Shown here: positions 35,887-37,018 of the stretch, piece after piece
Layout: every line of letters starts with the position of its first letter
Numbering within the stretch: position 1 is the first letter of the stretch
Source: Spirochaetales bacterium
GTDB taxonomy: Bacteria; Spirochaetota; Spirochaetia; DSM-2461
Reading direction: 5' to 3'
Assembly (NCBI GenBank): GCA_002748225.1
Contig: PDRU01000051.1
Coordinates: 1-37,018 of the forward strand
Length of the DNA: 37,018 bases
Notes under the pieces: model-generated
Told to the model about the DNA's origin: nothing
Database searches by the model: none
What the model saw: only the letters and a program-made list of their open reading frames with translations
Made by a program: the position numbers and the translations under genes

Positions 35887-35917
35887 GAAAGTAAAAGCGG
35901 GAAGCAGACTTCCCGCT
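35887..35917 (-). terminator. rho-independent terminator after V-ATPase subunit K
   Basis: Perfect 9-bp stem AGCGGGAAG/CTTCCCGCT with 4-nt loop, followed on the minus strand by TTTACTTT. Confidence 0.75.
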
Positions 35918-35933
35918 CAAAAGCAACGCGGGA

Positions 35934-36362
35934 TCAGCCGCTTACCGCTCCCATCAGGAATACCATAACAAACAGAGCAACAGTTTCTATCAAACCGATA
36001 ACCATAACGTAGTTACCAAAACCCTTACCGGTTTCGGCAAGCGCGTCAGAAGCAGCGGCCGCGGCCTTACCCTGAGCGTAAGCCGAAGCACCCATACCAA
36101 TGCCGCCGAACAAACCGGCACCCAGAAGAGTCATGGGATCCAGGGAGGATGATTTAATGGCATTCATCAAAATAAAGCCGTAGATAGTCTGAGTCAGAGG
36201 CATACCAACAAAAGCAACCAGCATAAACGGCGCGTTCTTGTTAGCCGAATAACATTTCTTCCAGGCACCTATGGCCACCTGACCAGCCGCGCCCATTCCA
36301 AAAGCCGAACCAAATGCAGCCAAACCCAAAGCGGCAGCGTAGCCCATTAATCCGATGTCCAT
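35934..36362 (-). CDS. ntpK: V-type ATP synthase subunit K (rotor ring)
   Basis: Duplicated 4-TM hairpins; PLTQTIYGFIL and GLIETVALFVMVF. Confidence 0.92.
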   Translation of the reverse strand: MDIGLMGYAAALGLAAFGSAFGMGAAGQVAIGAWKKCYSANKNAPFMLVAFVGMPLTQTIYGFILMNAIKSSSLDPMTLLGAGLFGGIGMGASAYAQGKAAAAASDALAETGKGFGNYVMVIGLIETVALFVMVFLMGAVSG

Positions 36363-36365
36363 TAT

Positions 36366-37018
36366 TTACTCCTTAGCAGTTTCCGGTAATTCCTCGTCGG
36401 GAACACGCAACCGGAAGGGGTCAAATTTTATACCGGCCCATTCCATATCCAGATGGCCGGAAAATTCCAAAACATTTAAACGTACACCATGAACAAGCAC
36501 TGAAAGCGCATTCAGCACCAGGTTAAGGGTATGTCCAAAAACAAGAATGAATACCGCAGGTATTATCATCAGTCCGCCGCCTTTCGGGGCCATACTGTTA
36601 AAACTCTGTGCCAGAGCCACACCCGCCAGTCCTACGGCAAACAGACGGATGAACGAAATAATATCACCAAACGCGCCAATGGCGTTCAAAGATGTCGGCA
36701 GAATACCTTTCAGGCCTTCCAGCAGTCCCTTAACAAAAGGCTGTCCCTTTTCCTGACCACCGAAAATAATAACCAGCGCCAGTCCGCCCAGAAGCATGGG
36801 TTTAACCATGTTCATAAGGAACGGCAGAGGCGAGAGCTGAAGCACCAGCTGCATAATAAGCCAGTAAAGTCCCAGAAGAATGGACAGCCAGCCCAGATGA
36901 GCAACAGCCGCAAGCGAGGGAAGCGTGCGGATAAAATTCTGAATCCGGGCTATGGTCAGCATAACAATACCGAACAGCAGACTTATCCACATAACCATGG
37001 TTGACGCGTCCAGAGCAT
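36366..37018 (-). CDS. ntpI: V-type ATP synthase subunit I, C-terminal part (runs off the right edge)
   Basis: ORF stays open to the window edge (ALDASTMVMWISLLFGIVMLTIARI...); GAFGDIISFIRLFAVGLAGVALAQSFNSMA...GHTLNLVLNALSVLVHGVRLNVLEF. Confidence 0.92.
   Translation of the reverse strand, partial: ALDASTMVMWISLLFGIVMLTIARIQNFIRTLPSLAAVAHLGWLSILLGLYWLIMQLVLQLSPLPFLMNMVKPMLLGGLALVIIFGGQEKGQPFVKGLLEGLKGILPTSLNAIGAFGDIISFIRLFAVGLAGVALAQSFNSMAPKGGGLMIIPAVFILVFGHTLNLVLNALSVLVHGVRLNVLEFSGHLDMEWAGIKFDPFRLRVPDEELPETAKE

Noticed and set aside
1-37018. Mobile elements, phage genes, defence systems or CRISPR
   Set aside because: No transposase, integrase, repeat-spacer array or defence-type protein was recognised in any frame.

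Overview
The window is about 37 kb of compact chromosome. Its gene content looks spirochaetal, most like Treponema: V-type ATPase K/I subunits, an LptD-like outer-membrane protein, a pallilysin-like lipoprotein, and gap-pgk-tpiA-secG. Species was not determined. Most genes lie on the minus strand. I saw no mobile elements, CRISPR arrays or rRNA. There is one tRNA, tRNA-Gly(TCC), on the plus strand. From left to right the main blocks are: (i) the 5' end of a purB-like gene; (ii) a six-gene candidate metal-uptake operon: an orphan periplasmic binding lipoprotein, a small exported protein whose predicted mature N-terminus is His, feoA, feoB with a ~184-aa insert, a Cys-rich FeoB-associated micro-protein absent from the supplied ORF track, and a second feoA; (iii) tRNA-Gly and a MobA-like nucleotidyltransferase divergent from nrnA, which may be leaderless; (iv) a pallilysin-like lipoprotein, a SPOR protein, a LapA-like membrane protein, and a beta-barrel/lipoprotein pair; (v) a long minus-strand run: PRTase, htrA, map, TPR protein, nusB, parvulin PPIase, flavodoxin-like protein with an apparent CTG/ATT start, secG, tpiA, pgk, gap, TPR protein, corC-like, ybeY, pgpH-like, phoH, lptD-like, uvrA, TPR protein, V-ATPase K and I. 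The best candidate for an undescribed system is the six-gene Feo operon. Gene calls are manual readings of the ORF translations. No database search was run.
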